64,000 nt of DNA from Batrachochytrium dendrobatidis JAM81 (GCF_000203795.2 NW_006281102.1:538567-602566); one strand, 5' to 3'. Positions 36,153 through 47,632 are shown, counted from the stretch's first letter. Numbers and translations are program-made. The notes: generated by a model not told the origin, from the letters alone.

Positions 36153-36811
36153 CAGCCGTATTCACATAAAATAAAATACTTGTATTTATCTTAGACTTTA
36201 TTTTGCTTGGGAATAAACAATGTCTAAATACTCGCTGTTTTTCTATTAAAATTAACCTTTTCAATAACACAACTATCATGATGCACACAATCAAACTATG
36301 ATTTTGAACTGAAATGGTTCTTTTTTACATTTTGTAGTCATGCATTGCACAATCATCAAATCTAAACCCATATGTATGCATTGCAATATATATACTGTGT
36401 TTGACTGGTCTGATGCTGTCGATACAACTCTGCATGCTCATTCTTGTTGTATCCTAAACTCACAGATACATCCGCGTTTCTAGTTCAAGAAACCAATGAT
36501 TGCACATTTTAGAATACAACTGTTGTCTGCATGCCAATTGCACAATGTTTGTAATATTTGTACAATGGATTTGGAGATTGAACAAGTGTCGAGATTGTGG
36601 GATGCACTGGAGCTGTGGTGTGAACATTTTTTCAGTTGTATTCACTGAATGAGCACGGAGAAAAAGATCAGCAAACTTTGTCGATGGGCTTAGAGGACAC
36701 AATGTTATTCAGTAAATTTGATGGAAATTGATACCGATTATTCCGCGAAACTGGCTGTTTACCTTGTACTCCAACTCCCTTATTTTAGTTTATTTTATGC
36801 GAATGCGGCTG
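36153..36811. repeat. MITE-like DNA element, full copy B (659 bp)
   Basis: Begins CAGCCGTATTCACATAAAAT only 16 bases after the stop codon of the secreted-protein gene and ends GCGAATGCGGCTG, flanked by TA on both sides. It differs from copy A by scattered SNPs and one base in a T-run. Confidence 0.8.
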
Positions 36812-37425
36812 TAATTTAAATGAAAAAATTGGTAGCCGAGTGTTATATTTATTACTAGTCAGAGTAGCATCTCATAAATTAGCCGATTGTTCTGAAGCTG
36901 TTTTTGAAACCAGCAATGTTGGTTGGATTCGGATTATACTTTCAAGTATTGAGCTGTATACTATAACTTCAGATTCGATCGTCAAAGCTTCAAAGCATCT
37001 TTAAACCAGTTAGTCTCAATAATACAAGTCTTTGCATAGCATAAGTCCAAAGTATTTAACAGCAAGGCTTAGTTTCTGGCATATGAAAAAGCAGAATTTG
37101 AACTCGTCCAATCGATATACGTCTGATTCAAAGCTGGCTGCATTGCTATCTGTATTTCCTAAAGATTCGGAATACTATCATGTGTATTGCTCTTTAATAT
37201 TATTTTCAATCAGCTATTATCACTTGTGAGCAGTATCGGATGGCTTTACTTGGTACAACTTCTTACCCAACCCAACGCTCACCTTTCTGCAGCATCGGAA
37301 TATTGCCTTGGTTTATTCTTCTGATAAACATTGATTCAGCACAAAATGAAAAAATGGTATCAAGTATAGGTAAATAATCAAAACGATTCAATATTGCAAT
37401 TGAAATTTACTGACTTGATCATTTA
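36812..37425. other. Intergenic region
   Basis: About 600 bp between two MITE-like copies. No gene, RNA or further repeat is recognised; the short frame at 37032 has no distinctive content. Confidence 0.3.
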
Positions 37426-37899
37426 CAACCATATTCGTGTAAAATGAAACGCTTATATTTATCCTGCAATCAGAGTTTCGATTTTGCTCCGGAATAAACA
37501 ATGATTTTACGCACAATCAAGAAATATCTGTTGCTGTCATTATACTGAAGAAACTCCGTTATATTCTAATATCAGATACGTTTGCGCTCTAGTTCAAGAT
37601 AACATTTCAGGAATGCAACCGTTGTTTCCATGCCAATCACGCAATCTCAATATTTGGTTTGGAAAAAAGGAAAGCTGAAAGTTGAGAAGATATCAAGGAT
37701 ATGAGGCGTGCTGAGACAGGAATGTGAATACTGCATTGAACACTCACCAAGTTCATTGGTATTTATCCGTGCTCATTCTTGTACAAAAACACTGTTGGCG
37801 GGCTTAGAAGACACAATGTTGCTCAGTAAGATTGGTGGAATTTTGCCGCCTATTATGTATTTTAGCTTATTTGTGTTTCATTTTATGTGGGTACGGCTG
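37426..37899. repeat. MITE-like element, short copy (474 bp)
   Basis: Left end CAACCATATTCGTGTAAAAT and right end ATTTTATGTGGGTACGGCTG, flanked by TA on both sides. The middle is shortened relative to copies A and B but keeps the GGAATAAACAATG and CGCTCTAGTTCAAG blocks. Confidence 0.7.
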
Positions 37900-37983
37900 T
37901 AATTATCTGGCAAGGCTTTCGAATCTACTAGGATAGTTCTATAGTAAATTATGGCAATCACTTGTAATGCTTAAATACGTTGA

Positions 37984-38751
37984 CTATTTATGGTCTTTTA
38001 TTTTGAATCGAGTGGCTATAATATTATAACGTCTAATAATAGCCATCATTTGCTCCCTCTCGTCCATCATTTTTTCAACTTCGTCTCTTACATTTTTGCA
38101 TTTCTGAGCTTGAGCCTCGAGTTTTTCCAAAGTGATCTTTCGATGTGACTTGTATGGGGATGATCTCTGTTGATTTAGGTCTTCATTATAACTTTTAAAG
38201 CGCAGCTCCATCCGCTCGTATTTCTCCTGGCACCATTGTAGCTCGTCCATTTTTCTTTCGATCATTGCACCATTTTCCATTAATGATGGAGTCATTTCAC
38301 GAGCAGCACGAATACACCGTTCAGCTGTAGACAGTTCCTTACATCTAGGATCATTTTTGTCCAAAGGTGTTCCGTCATCATCATAGCCGAGATCGCTAGC
38401 CTTTAATGGTGGTGCTCCATCAAGGATGTGACGAAATGGTTTTTCTGAAGAATGTGGTATAAATGGTCCTTCTGGAGAATGTGGTTTAAATGGTCCTTCT
38501 GGAGAATGTGGTTCAAATGTTACAACACTCTGATGCGATTGTTGGCTGTTTGATGGATTTGATTGTTGGCTGGTTGACGGATGCGATTGTTGGCTGGTTG
38601 ATGGATTCGATTGTTGGCTGGTTGACGGATTCGGTTCATTTGGAGGAGTTTGTCTTTTTTCTAGTATGGATATGGAATCTGAACTGCTCGAAAGTATCAT
38701 GGCTTTGGCAGTAGCGGCCAAAAAAAGACAGCTCAAAGCGTTGATTTTCAT
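37984..38751 (-). CDS. Small secreted protein with PSTSQQS repeats, family member 2
   Basis: 255 residues. Same signal peptide as member 1 except one residue (MKINALSCLFLAATAKA) and the same LEKRQTPPNEPNPSTSQQS run. It has about four octad units and then a second repeat, PHSPEGPF in three variants, that member 1 lacks. The core ILDGAPPLKASDLGYDDDG, DPRCKELSTAERCIRAAREM and the charged helical tail (EKLEAQAQKCKNVRDEVEKM) follow. The promoter block is shared with the other members. It forms the left part of a 2.1 kb segment repeated at 61843-64000. Confidence 0.75.
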   Translation of the reverse strand: MKINALSCLFLAATAKAMILSSSSDSISILEKRQTPPNEPNPSTSQQSNPSTSQQSHPSTSQQSNPSNSQQSHQSVVTFEPHSPEGPFKPHSPEGPFIPHSSEKPFRHILDGAPPLKASDLGYDDDGTPLDKNDPRCKELSTAERCIRAAREMTPSLMENGAMIERKMDELQWCQEKYERMELRFKSYNEDLNQQRSSPYKSHRKITLEKLEAQAQKCKNVRDEVEKMMDEREQMMAIIRRYNIIATRFKIKDHK

Positions 38752-38994
38752 AGTGACAGCAAGTATTATGGTCGATCAACGACAATCATTGCTGTTTATA
38801 TATTTTATCAAGTAGCAGACCATTTACACACTGATAACAGTGCATACAGGGTTACGGCCCAAGTTACAGAGTTAAAGGGTTGCTGCTTTTATCCACTATG
38901 TTGTACACGAGTGCAGCAGGGATTCGTGCTTCGAGTCATCAATAGCACTAGTTTAACATGAACACTGTATACTTTGTAGTCAATTCACTTGCAG

Positions 38995-39165
38995 TGTTTT
39001 ATACAAAAATGGACACAGAAGAGAAAGGCCATTGAACTTGACCAAAAAGTTTAAAAGACACGGTATTCAGTAAATTTGATGACAATTACCATTTCACAAA
39101 ATCGATCGTTTATCATGTACTCGGACTCCTTTATTTGTTCCGTTTCAGTGAATACAACTGAGCAA
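38995..39165 (+). repeat. Right-end fragment of a MITE-like element
   Basis: The sequence from TTCAGTAAATTTGATG through CTCCTTTATTTG to TTTCAGTGAATACAACTG matches the last 170 bp of copy A, decayed at the terminal repeat. It abuts an inverted fragment of the same family. Confidence 0.55.
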
Positions 39166-39648
39166 ATGTTCACACCACAGCTCCAGTGCATCCCACAATC
39201 CTGACACTTGTTCAATCTCCAAATCTACTGTACAAATATTGTGAATATTGTGCAATTGGTATGCAGACAACAGTTGCATTCTAAAATGTGCAATCATTGG
39301 TTTCTTGAACTAGAAACGCGGATGTATCTGTAAGTTTAGGATACAACAAGAATGAGCATGCAGAGTTGTATCGACAGCATCAGACCAGTCAAACACAGTA
39401 TATATATTGCAATGCATAAATATGGGTTCAGATTTGATGATTGTGCAATGCATGACTACAAAATGTAAAAAAAGAACCATTTCAGTTCAAAATCATAGTT
39501 TGATTGTGTGCATCATGATAGTTGTGTCATTGAAAAGGTTAATTTTAATAGAAAAACAGCGAGTATTTAGACATTGTTTATTCCCAAGCAAAATAGAGAC
39601 AATCATTGCAAGATGAGCACATTGCCAAACTTTACGTGAACACCGTTG
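39166..39648 (-). repeat. MITE-like element, inverted partial copy
   Basis: Reverse orientation relative to copy A, matching it from the AAATGTTCACACCACAGCTC block back to the left terminal repeat, here CTTTACGTGAACACCGTTG, which is followed by TA. Near-identical pieces occur at 61420-61830 and 63010-63504. Confidence 0.7.
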
Positions 39649-39834
39649 TAGAACTATAATCATCGAGTGTCCATTCAAACCCATGTATTGAAACATTCAA
39701 CCATGACTCACTTTTCTGTATTATTTTCAATTTAAATTTACTATTAAACAACCAATAATTTATATGCTCAACTATGTCACAACTAGCGACAGGGTTGAGA
39801 ATCAAAACATGAATGAAAAAATCAGTAATCGTCA

Positions 39835-40116
39835 TCAATGTGTATCGTGTATTTGGAAATACTTGCGCAAGTCTAACTCAACCACTTGTATGTGTGATCG
39901 AGATCCGTTACTTATACGACTGCCATCACCACGACCACAGTGACATGTTGTAGTTTGAGCATGAGGGTTTGGTGTTGCAGGTTTACATTGTGATGGCAGA
40001 TTCGTGTCGCCATCTATATTAATGGTGTCAGTCTTGATCGGTTTACAGTCTTCAAAGTTGTCCGACAACATCACTGCAGTATACATTGTGACAAATGGTG
40101 TGGCATTATTGTCCAA
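39835..40116 (-). CDS. Hypothetical protein, conserved in a duplicated segment
   Basis: 93 residues (MDNNATPFVTMYTAVMLSDN ... LRKYFQIHDTH), unrecognised. The equivalent frame at 63691-63972 is open at full length with only two residue changes (A/V and G/R). The copies are too similar for this to prove selection. It could be the end of a larger gene or a fragment. Confidence 0.3.
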   Translation of the reverse strand: MDNNATPFVTMYTAVMLSDNFEDCKPIKTDTINIDGDTNLPSQCKPATPNPHAQTTTCHCGRGDGSRISNGSRSHIQVVELDLRKYFQIHDTH

Positions 40117-40289
40117 GCTTCAGCACCAACTTCAGCACTGTGTTATTGCACCATTCATAAATGTATGTCAAATGGTTCATCAAGTAAAATGGTTTCCACA
40201 TATCGAACTGCACCTATCAAGCGCATATGTTGCCAAAATACTGTCAGCTTACTGGATCAAGCTGCTTAGTCCAAAAATATAATTATTGG

Positions 40290-40600
40290 TGATATTTTGC
40301 AGATATCGGTAGATTGCTCAACTACTGACTTGAATGACATGATCGTTTATCGATCGTGTTTCCTGTATCACGTTCAGTTTGTTAAACGACATGTTGATCC
40401 TTTCAATTCAATACATGACAACGTCAATCATTTAATCTTGTTCCAGAACGGGTTTCAGTGTTTGACCTATATAGTATGTATGCCAACCTAAAACAACTGT
40501 GCAGTTTTACAAACGAACAATCCATATGTTTGAAATACAACAACATGTTTGATGATATTGGAATGTTTTGCAAACATGAGAAAGTGAGTTGAATATAATC
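40290..40600. repeat. Dispersed repeat, inverted copy at about 61120-61390
   Basis: Blocks such as GATCGTTTATCGATCGTGTT, CATGTTGATCCTTTCAATTC and CATATGTTTGAAATACAACA recur in reverse orientation at 61120-61390. The unit lies just outside the left end of the large inverted repeat. Confidence 0.6.
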
Positions 40601-40713
40601 AAAAAATATATTTTCATGTTTCCGTCCCCATCATCGCTAGCTTTAGCAGGGTTGATAAGCATCAAAATAGCGGCAAAGCAATATAATAATATCACGCCAT
40701 TGCTTCTATGCAA
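40507..40713 (-). pseudogene. Possible signal-peptide exon remnant
   Basis: The minus-strand frame reads VILLYCFAAILMLINPAKAS then acidic DDGDGN, like a secretion signal and cleavage site, but no ATG opens it. It ends about 30 bp from the left edge of the inverted repeat at 40742, so a gene may have been cut there. Weak. Confidence 0.2.
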
Positions 40714-40741
40714 CTATAACAAAGCAAAATCTTCCTCTAAA

Positions 40742-41823
40742 AAATAAACCCATTAATATTACATACATTAGTAAAGCATAGATGCGATTCTGGAACACCT
40801 AGAGCTACACTGTAAATATGCAAGTATGCAGATTTCAAGACCCGAGTCAAGATCCGTATGGGATATGCCTTGATGGCAATGTACAACAGCACTGCTCGGT
40901 CCAATCTGCACATGCAAATGAATGCATGGGAGTGCTAACCAAAGGGCGTCAATACACTGATGCAAGAGTGTCAAAATATCAGTAGAGCCAACGACTGCTT
41001 ACAAAGCATACTCCCTGTGCAAACTAAATTACGGCACCATTCAACCCTACAAGCACAAAAATACTAGAATCAAACTTTTATTATTCAAAAACTAGTGCAT
41101 GCAAAACGAAGCTATTTTGGTATGGATGTAGCAAGAAAACATCTTGCTGTAGCAACAAAAAGTAATCAGATGGATATTAGTGTGGAGATTTGGTGCAAGT
41201 GAGGATATTATGGGTCTGTTGTGAGTTGAAACCAGAAAGGTCAAAAGTCTAATAGAAAGATGTCGGAGCAAAGCGAATGGTATGCCGCCAGAAAAGGGTT
41301 AGGGTTAGAGTAACACTGAAAGAGACGGCATGGCACAAAGTGCTGGAATACGATTCAAGCCACTTTAGAATAGTAGAGTCGATATACGAAAAGATAAAGC
41401 AAAGCCGCACCGCAGACAGCACATGAAACTAGCAGAGACCGTAGTGAAATAAGCAACTCTGGAATACAAGTCACAACACAGCTGGTGTCTGAAATGAAAC
41501 AGCTAGCAATAGATCAAGTTGGTCGAGCCACAGCTCGCAGGCATCGCTCAAACCAGACCAGAATAAGTGCTGGCAATTGTTAATTTAACCCTTGAAGCGA
41601 TCTGTGACTACGCCCACTACTGAACCCGTGCCTTTGAGAAAAGCAAGTCATGAACAATATATGCGATTAGACATAAGATGTTTATGCATATCGGTATATT
41701 GCTGTGTATACTCGCTGTCTATCTCAATGCCATGATCACGCATCGTTCGGTCGGCTCAGGCAAAACAAAGCACCTTCAATCTAAACATGCATCCGATCTG
41801 GTATCCACCCATCATAAACAGCC
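40742..41823. other. Non-coding part of left arm
   Basis: About 1.1 kb with no convincing gene. It holds GGGTTAGGGTTAG near 41297 (two telomere-like units only). The small frames at 40768 and 41678 have no recognisable content. Confidence 0.3.
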
Positions 41824-42495
41824 TCATCTGCGTACGCTAATGGTGCGGGGACGAGTAAACTCTGCATTCAAATGAGCACAGACTACCCGACGTTGAGCAG
41901 TGTGAACTGACAAGTGTCGCTGTTGAGATAGTGTCAGTCGAACATCAATGGGTTTACTAAATGTATTGACCTGATGCAACCCGCAAACTGTGGCCAGCAC
42001 AGCGTTCTGGTGTTCACCAGTGAACCCAGAAGCGTCACACACATCAGCCTCACTATCAAGATCGCTATCTGTGGTGTCACTAGTAGATGCAGTATCTAGC
42101 GCAAGCGATGGAATAGCAGATGGGAACACCGTGCGAGGTCGGCGTTTGGACCTTGTTGATGTGGTAGATTGCAACGCCGTGTATGGGGTATGAATGGCAT
42201 CAGAGGCCTGCTCTGAGTCGCTGCTGCCTAGACTGCTTGTGCTGCTGTTGAATCGAACATGGCGATTGATGCCAATACTGATCCAACTGACATGGCTCGA
42301 GTGCGATACTGCATCAAAATCAGAAGAGTGGATCAAGCTTTGATCTGTCGGCTGCGATGGGGGAACCAAAGTAATGGTTGAGCTGTGGGTAATGGACGGA
42401 GAGAATCCGACAATTTGAGTCTGGGCAACCAAGTGCTGCAATGGCTGTGACGAGCATTGGGAAGAATCAGATCCAAAAGAGGCTGGAGTAATCAT
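41824..42495 (-). CDS. Hypothetical Ser/Thr-rich protein (left-arm copy)
   Basis: 223 residues, MITPASFGSDSSQCSSQPLQ to PRTISVRR. Half of it is Ser/Thr/Gln-rich, with an acidic stretch TTDSDLDSEADVCDASG after a basic patch RSKRRPRTVFPS. No domain is recognised. A TATA-like TTTTATAGTCGC lies about 115 bases upstream. An identical protein is encoded at 55956-56627. Confidence 0.5.
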   Translation of the reverse strand: MITPASFGSDSSQCSSQPLQHLVAQTQIVGFSPSITHSSTITLVPPSQPTDQSLIHSSDFDAVSHSSHVSWISIGINRHVRFNSSTSSLGSSDSEQASDAIHTPYTALQSTTSTRSKRRPRTVFPSAIPSLALDTASTSDTTDSDLDSEADVCDASGFTGEHQNAVLATVCGLHQVNTFSKPIDVRLTLSQQRHLSVHTAQRRVVCAHLNAEFTRPRTISVRR

Positions 42496-45145
42496 AATGT
42501 AATGCGCAAGGATATGTATCGAGAAATATTAAGGTTTTGGTCAAGGAGCTTAGTCGATACCGTATCGATATGTGTATCCTTCTAAAAAGCGAGAGGAAAC
42601 AATCCGCTAGTTTTATAGTCGCTTCAAGCCGGTGGGCGTTTCGTGTCGTTGATTGATTTTACAGAAGCTTTCAGCAGTTGAGTGGTGGCCGTCGACTCAA
42701 GGGTCTAATCAAACAAACAATAGTTTCAGGGTCAGATGCGCATAATGCCTTTTTGCAGTAATCAATTAAATCAAATTGAATGCGTTTTGAAAATGAGCCT
42801 ATTTAGGGGATTCATTTGAATGGCAGTAAAGGGACTGTAACAGATATATCTTTATCTATCAAGTATCATTCGGCCTATTAGTCGTTGCTAGAGTCAAGCA
42901 TATCAAGAAATGACCCAAAAATGGCGATGGTGACCAAGGTCGATGGTCTAATAACTGGGTCCATGCCAACAGGCACGAGACTTGGCAGCCGACCACTAGT
43001 TGGATGGAAATTATATTGTTCTAGTTATACAATGAATAAGCATCAAGGTAATGTCTGGCCATATAATACGACTTGGCTTGGCTTGGCTGGATTAGATACG
43101 GTGCTGGGCTAATGAGTGGTGCTGGGTTAATATGAATGATGCTGTGTGTGATTTTGTCCAAAACGAGTCTTAATGCATCCTTGTTGTCTGACACGAGCAA
43201 AGCAATTCAAGCTAGTTTGATGATAAACTAATGCAAGTGAGCCAATAATGTGGCTGTTTACAACGATCATGTCAGCGATCATGCCAATGAATTCGATTGA
43301 ATGCAAGAATTACGAATATGGATGAATGGGCAATGTAATGTCGTAGTTGACATGGCCATCACTCAGATACAAGCGAGTATTGGTAGACAAGACTATTGAC
43401 ATGATACAATAACACAGGCGGCCGAATGTATCAACAATGCAGGCGCAATCATAAGATGCGACTGGATTCTGGCCGAGTTTGGAATGTACAATGGTTTGGT
43501 TGCATTAAGTTGTTTCATAAAGTTTATATTGAGTCATTGTTTGTGACAATCCATCCATCAACACCAATTACCCACATTCAATTAGCGTTCTAGTCGTATT
43601 GTTTTCATGTAATATCCAGTAATCTTACTGATGATCAAGCCATATCTCATTATGCGCCACCAATGTCGCATTATTTCTCGGTCAAATGAATTTGCTATAC
43701 GCATCACTGCTGAACGCTCAACATCATCGTTTTCGTTGTGTTTTGTATCTTGAAAGCCACAATTGGCTGGCATTGTTTATCAGCATACTATTAATTGCTA
43801 GTGAATAAAACTATAGAACCATCAACAATGCATGTCGTACTACTGTAAATTCATGGCTAGCATAAATCCGTGCAGTGCCCAGTGTTATAGACGGTATCTG
43901 TCTGGTCATACATGTGTTTTTATCACACTAGGCTATATCAATCATAACCCGACTAAATGGAATTGTCAATGGTGATTTGATAATTAGCAATGATTCCCTA
44001 TGGATGAGCGTTGATACATTTGACCCGTTAATTTGGTCGGGTTCCCACCAACGCCACATAATTCTCGTTCCATCAGTATAACCATCAGCATCAAATCACA
44101 TGAAACATAAATGCAGTAATGATAAGACGTAATCAGGCTAATCTTGAGATAGTTACCAACACAAATACACCCTTTAAACACTGTTTAATTAGACCTACCC
44201 ATAACTTGTGCTGCATGACCGCTTTAATCCTGTTCCAACTCGATGTAATGGGCGTCATGACTTTTTCTTTGCATTAATAGAGATGTAAGCCTTATCTTTT
44301 TCGTTCATTACCCTTTCATTTTGCAACTTTGTCAGTCTGTTACGGGTTGATTAAGGGGTTCATCAGGCTAATTTAGATTCTAATTAATTACAATCTATAT
44401 TCGTGTAGCTTTGGCCGAGTTTTATGACAAACCATGTGTATACCACTTGTGAGTCTGATATGATCTTGACTTGATTAGAAGCCTGACAGAGTCGGATACA
44501 GCATGCACTGTATCGATCTCCTATACATGGACAACACTACACACTTATCAAGTCGTGCGAGTTCAGCCAATAGAAATCTACTGAATCTATTGATAGGCAG
44601 ACCTGCATTTGAGCCATGTTCAATACACAAACGTATCTGCAAATATTATGGTTTTTGCTCACTTGTTCCTGACTCAATATGCGGGCGTGATGGTTATGCT
44701 GCAATATTGTCGTTTGGTGGATCCGTCCAAAGATCTTTCAACTGCATGATACAAAGACTCGGTTTTGGCAAGTTTATTTTAATTGGTCACATCAGGACTA
44801 GAGTATACACTATTCATCATGCTCAATGGCTGGTGTAGATATATCTACAACCAAATCTGTTGACTGTCGCAGATAGTTTAAATTGATGTCTGGTACTTTA
44901 TATCAAATATAAAGACAAACTAGACATGCCAATCGATTATACTGTTGCTATTTTGTGCATCAATACTGTTTTATACAAAGTTGATCAATGGTTCGACATA
45001 TAAACAGTGGAGCAACTCGACACATTCTAGACATGCAATATTAAACAAATTTGTATGATCAGCAATTGAATACATGGCAAATTTGCATGTCTATTAATTG
45101 TTGCAGTAGATTGTTGCTAGAACGATATGGATATGCTCAATCCAA
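42496..45145. other. Left-arm region without a recognisable gene
   Basis: About 2.6 kb. Open frames at 42885-43112, 43582-43773 (NENDDVERSAVMRIANSFDR) and 44503-44838 are short and unrecognised; the one at 43582 differs at its start between arms because of a small indel. No repeats beyond the inverted copy itself are seen. Confidence 0.3.
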
Positions 45146-46327
45146 ATGGCAACTGTCTCAAGGCGCTCGGTCATGAATACTTGCAATAAACAAATCCGTA
45201 CTAATGGTCAGACAGACTGTTGGTATGCACTGAGTGTGCCATTGACAATGACCATGACAGTTACACAAACGGCTGCTTCACTAGCAAATGCTAATCGGCC
45301 GTCACAGCCACTTGCCATTAGAAGCTATTTGAAAAAGGATTGTCCTTTACCACTACTACAACAGCATATGCTTCGAACTGCTTCTGTCCATCGCAAGACC
45401 GCCGAGACTGATGTACACATTGATCTCACTTTACTGGACGTTGGCCAATTTGACAGTCAGGCCATTTCCATCTCTACTGGAATTGGATTTTTGGATCATG
45501 TATGACTTGATGAAATTATGATGATTAGTAAAAGGTCAATGCCATTTAATACAAACGAGTAGGATTGGTGGATAAAAGAATGAATCCCATCAATATTCAG
45601 CCATCAGTATTCTGCTGATATCAACCTCAAAGTGTTGGCATGTTATTACTAATGCAACCGTATTGAACTGCAACTCACACTTTAATGGACTGTTCAATTG
45701 GCTTATTAGATGATCCATGCACTTGCCAAACATAGTAAATGGTCCATCACTCTCAAGTGCACTGGGGACATTCACATTGATGACCACCACACCACAGAAG
45801 ATATAGGTCTGGCACTGGGCAAGGCATTCAAGGAGGCCTTGGCACAAGGTCCATCCAATCTTGCTGGCATTAAACGCTTTGGATATGCCTATGCTCCGCT
45901 AGATGAAGCCTTGTCCCGTGCAGTTGTTGATATCTCTGGCCGTCCATCAGCTCATATCGATCTTGGTCTCAAAAGGGAAATGCTTGGTCAGTTGAGTTGT
46001 GAAATGATTCCACATTTCCTTGAAAGTTTTGCTGGCACTGCTGGCATTACCCTACATGTGGATACTATCAAGGGATTTAATGATCATCACAGGTACAGTT
46101 GTAGCTGAATGCATGGTGTCATGTTTGGATACTAGAGTAGATGTAGCACTGTTTTGGTTACAAAGTCTATTTACAAAAGTTTATGATGAGTGGATTTATT
46201 AAACTGTTACTATGGATCTGATAGGAGCGAGTCTGCATTCAAGGCAACAGCACTTGCCCTTCGTGAAGCCGTTTCATTTACTGGTGCATCAGACGTTCCT
46301 AGCACAAAGGGCACGCTGACCGATTAG
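45146..46327 (+). CDS. HIS3: Imidazoleglycerol-phosphate dehydratase (left-arm copy)
   Basis: Sixth step of histidine synthesis. Exons 45146-45499, 45710-46092, 46225-46327 join in frame to 279 residues. Family blocks are [39 protein letters not shown] (metal ligands), [39 protein letters not shown] and [20 protein letters not shown] (second metal site), ending [10 protein letters not shown]. The first 75 residues have no match to yeast His3; [15 protein letters not shown] at residue 75 may be the real start. A near-identical copy lies in the right arm. Confidence 0.93.
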
Positions 46328-46648
46328 TTGATAAACAATCGGATGTTGCACTTGGACATGTGTTTTCGTTGGATTTACTACTTTATAAACTATGCAGTTT
46401 TGATTGCTACTGAAAGTTGTTGGGGTTTATTGGCGAGGCTAAATATATCATTGATTAGTCAAATATTGCTGTCGTATTTCTAATTTTAATAATGCTACAT
46501 TCTGGATATTTTGGTTGGTGATAGTGGTTGTACATGGGTCGCAATCATAGTCAGCACATCAGGATCACCCAGATACAGTGTTTAAATCCAAAGTCGACTA
46601 TTAACCAACAATAAACTCGATACAATTCAGCAGGCCAGTTGCAGATCC

Positions 46649-46843
46649 TCATAGTAGACTTACCAAAGTCAAGCTCTGTGTTTTTGAAATAAAGCAATGG
46701 CCGTCCATCCGCACGCACACCTTCCTGAATAAACCGCGGTGATACTCGAGTGGTTGAATCTTTTTAAACGTATCTGGATCAAGAAACTCACTATCTTTGA
46801 AGTGATCGGATTCCTGCAGTACCATTTGTATATCAACACTCAT
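46649..46843 (-). pseudogene. Exosome RRP43/EXOSC8-like 5' fragment with frameshift (left-arm copy)
   Basis: The frame reads DTFKKIQPLEYHR, then the match continues in the next frame as RFIQEGVRADGRPLLYFKNT followed by ELDF and a GTAAGT donor. EPLEYxRRFxxExxRPDGR is the start of the exosome RNase PH-like subunit RRP43. One base appears missing in CACCGCGG. No later exon of the RNase PH fold is visible downstream, so the gene is a truncated remnant. The same frameshift is in the other arm. Confidence 0.45.
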
Positions 46844-46966
46844 TAATAAAATGCAGATACTATTGCTTTAAAGTGTTATCTTTATCTGCAGTCGGAAAGA
46901 AAAACATAAAATTTCCAAATTGTCGCCATCAGATTTGACTGGCAATTTGAATAGGCTTTATGAAGC

Positions 46967-47560
46967 ATGTCGCAAAGACCAAGTCGACCAGCAAACCAGA
47001 GTGGTCTCAAAATCACTCCGAATCCCATTCTCACGAAACGAAGAATTCCCCAATGGGAGAACTGGGCAAAAATGCAAAATGCATCTGATAGACTGCATGT
47101 TCAATCCACAGCTGACAAGCCAGGCGATATCTCGAGTCTTGGAGGTCAAAGTCAAATCCAGCAACCAGCAGATACAATGAAACAGAATGGAAACATAATA
47201 ACACAAGAATTTCCACTGGAATCTATAAAGACTTGACTGAGTTTTCAGGATCCATCATTGGCGTTATCTAAACGACAACTCACTCGCTCCATTCATTTTG
47301 TAGATTTCGATAAACCTGAATCTGGAAAGCCATCAAATTCAATCAATACAACTCAACAGGCATTGCCATCAAAAGTGTTTGGAAAAGAGCATCCTTTAAC
47401 TATGTCTTTTATCCCCAGCGTATCCCAAAACAGCCTTGCATCGTGCATTCCTGATGCTTTGAAAAAGTTGCCCAAAAAATACTACTCGCACCAGTTGAAC
47501 ATTTCAAAAATTCCAGCTTTACCATCCAGGCTCGACTCTGTTGAAGTAATCAGACTCTAA
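46967..47560 (+). CDS. Hypothetical protein, probably two exons (left-arm copy)
   Basis: Exon 1 from 46967 (MSQRPSRPANQSGLKITPNP); a second frame 47251-47560 follows a good acceptor TTTTCAG (DPSLALSKRQLTRSIHFVDF ... SRLDSVEVIRL). The donor is not resolved. Basic and Ser/Gln-rich; not recognised. It is divergent from the RRP43-like fragment, about 120 bp apart, and lies just upstream of the retroelement. Confidence 0.4.
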
Positions 47561-47632
47561 CCGTTTTCAAACTGTTTGAATGATTAGCTTACATCGGTTG
47601 TAGTATCCGAGCAGGGTATTATTCTAACACAA

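Noticed and set aside
41297..41310. GGGTTAGGGTTAG, possible interstitial telomere repeat (mirrored near 57145)
   Set aside because: Only two units; chance occurrence is likely and no longer array is present.
41678..41875. Signal-peptide-like frame MFMHIGILLCILAVYLNAMI
   Set aside because: Antisense overlap with the end of the hypothetical gene and no supporting context.
44503..44838. 111-residue open frame present in both arms
   Set aside because: No recognisable domain, no good intron or promoter context; its conservation follows from the arm identity.
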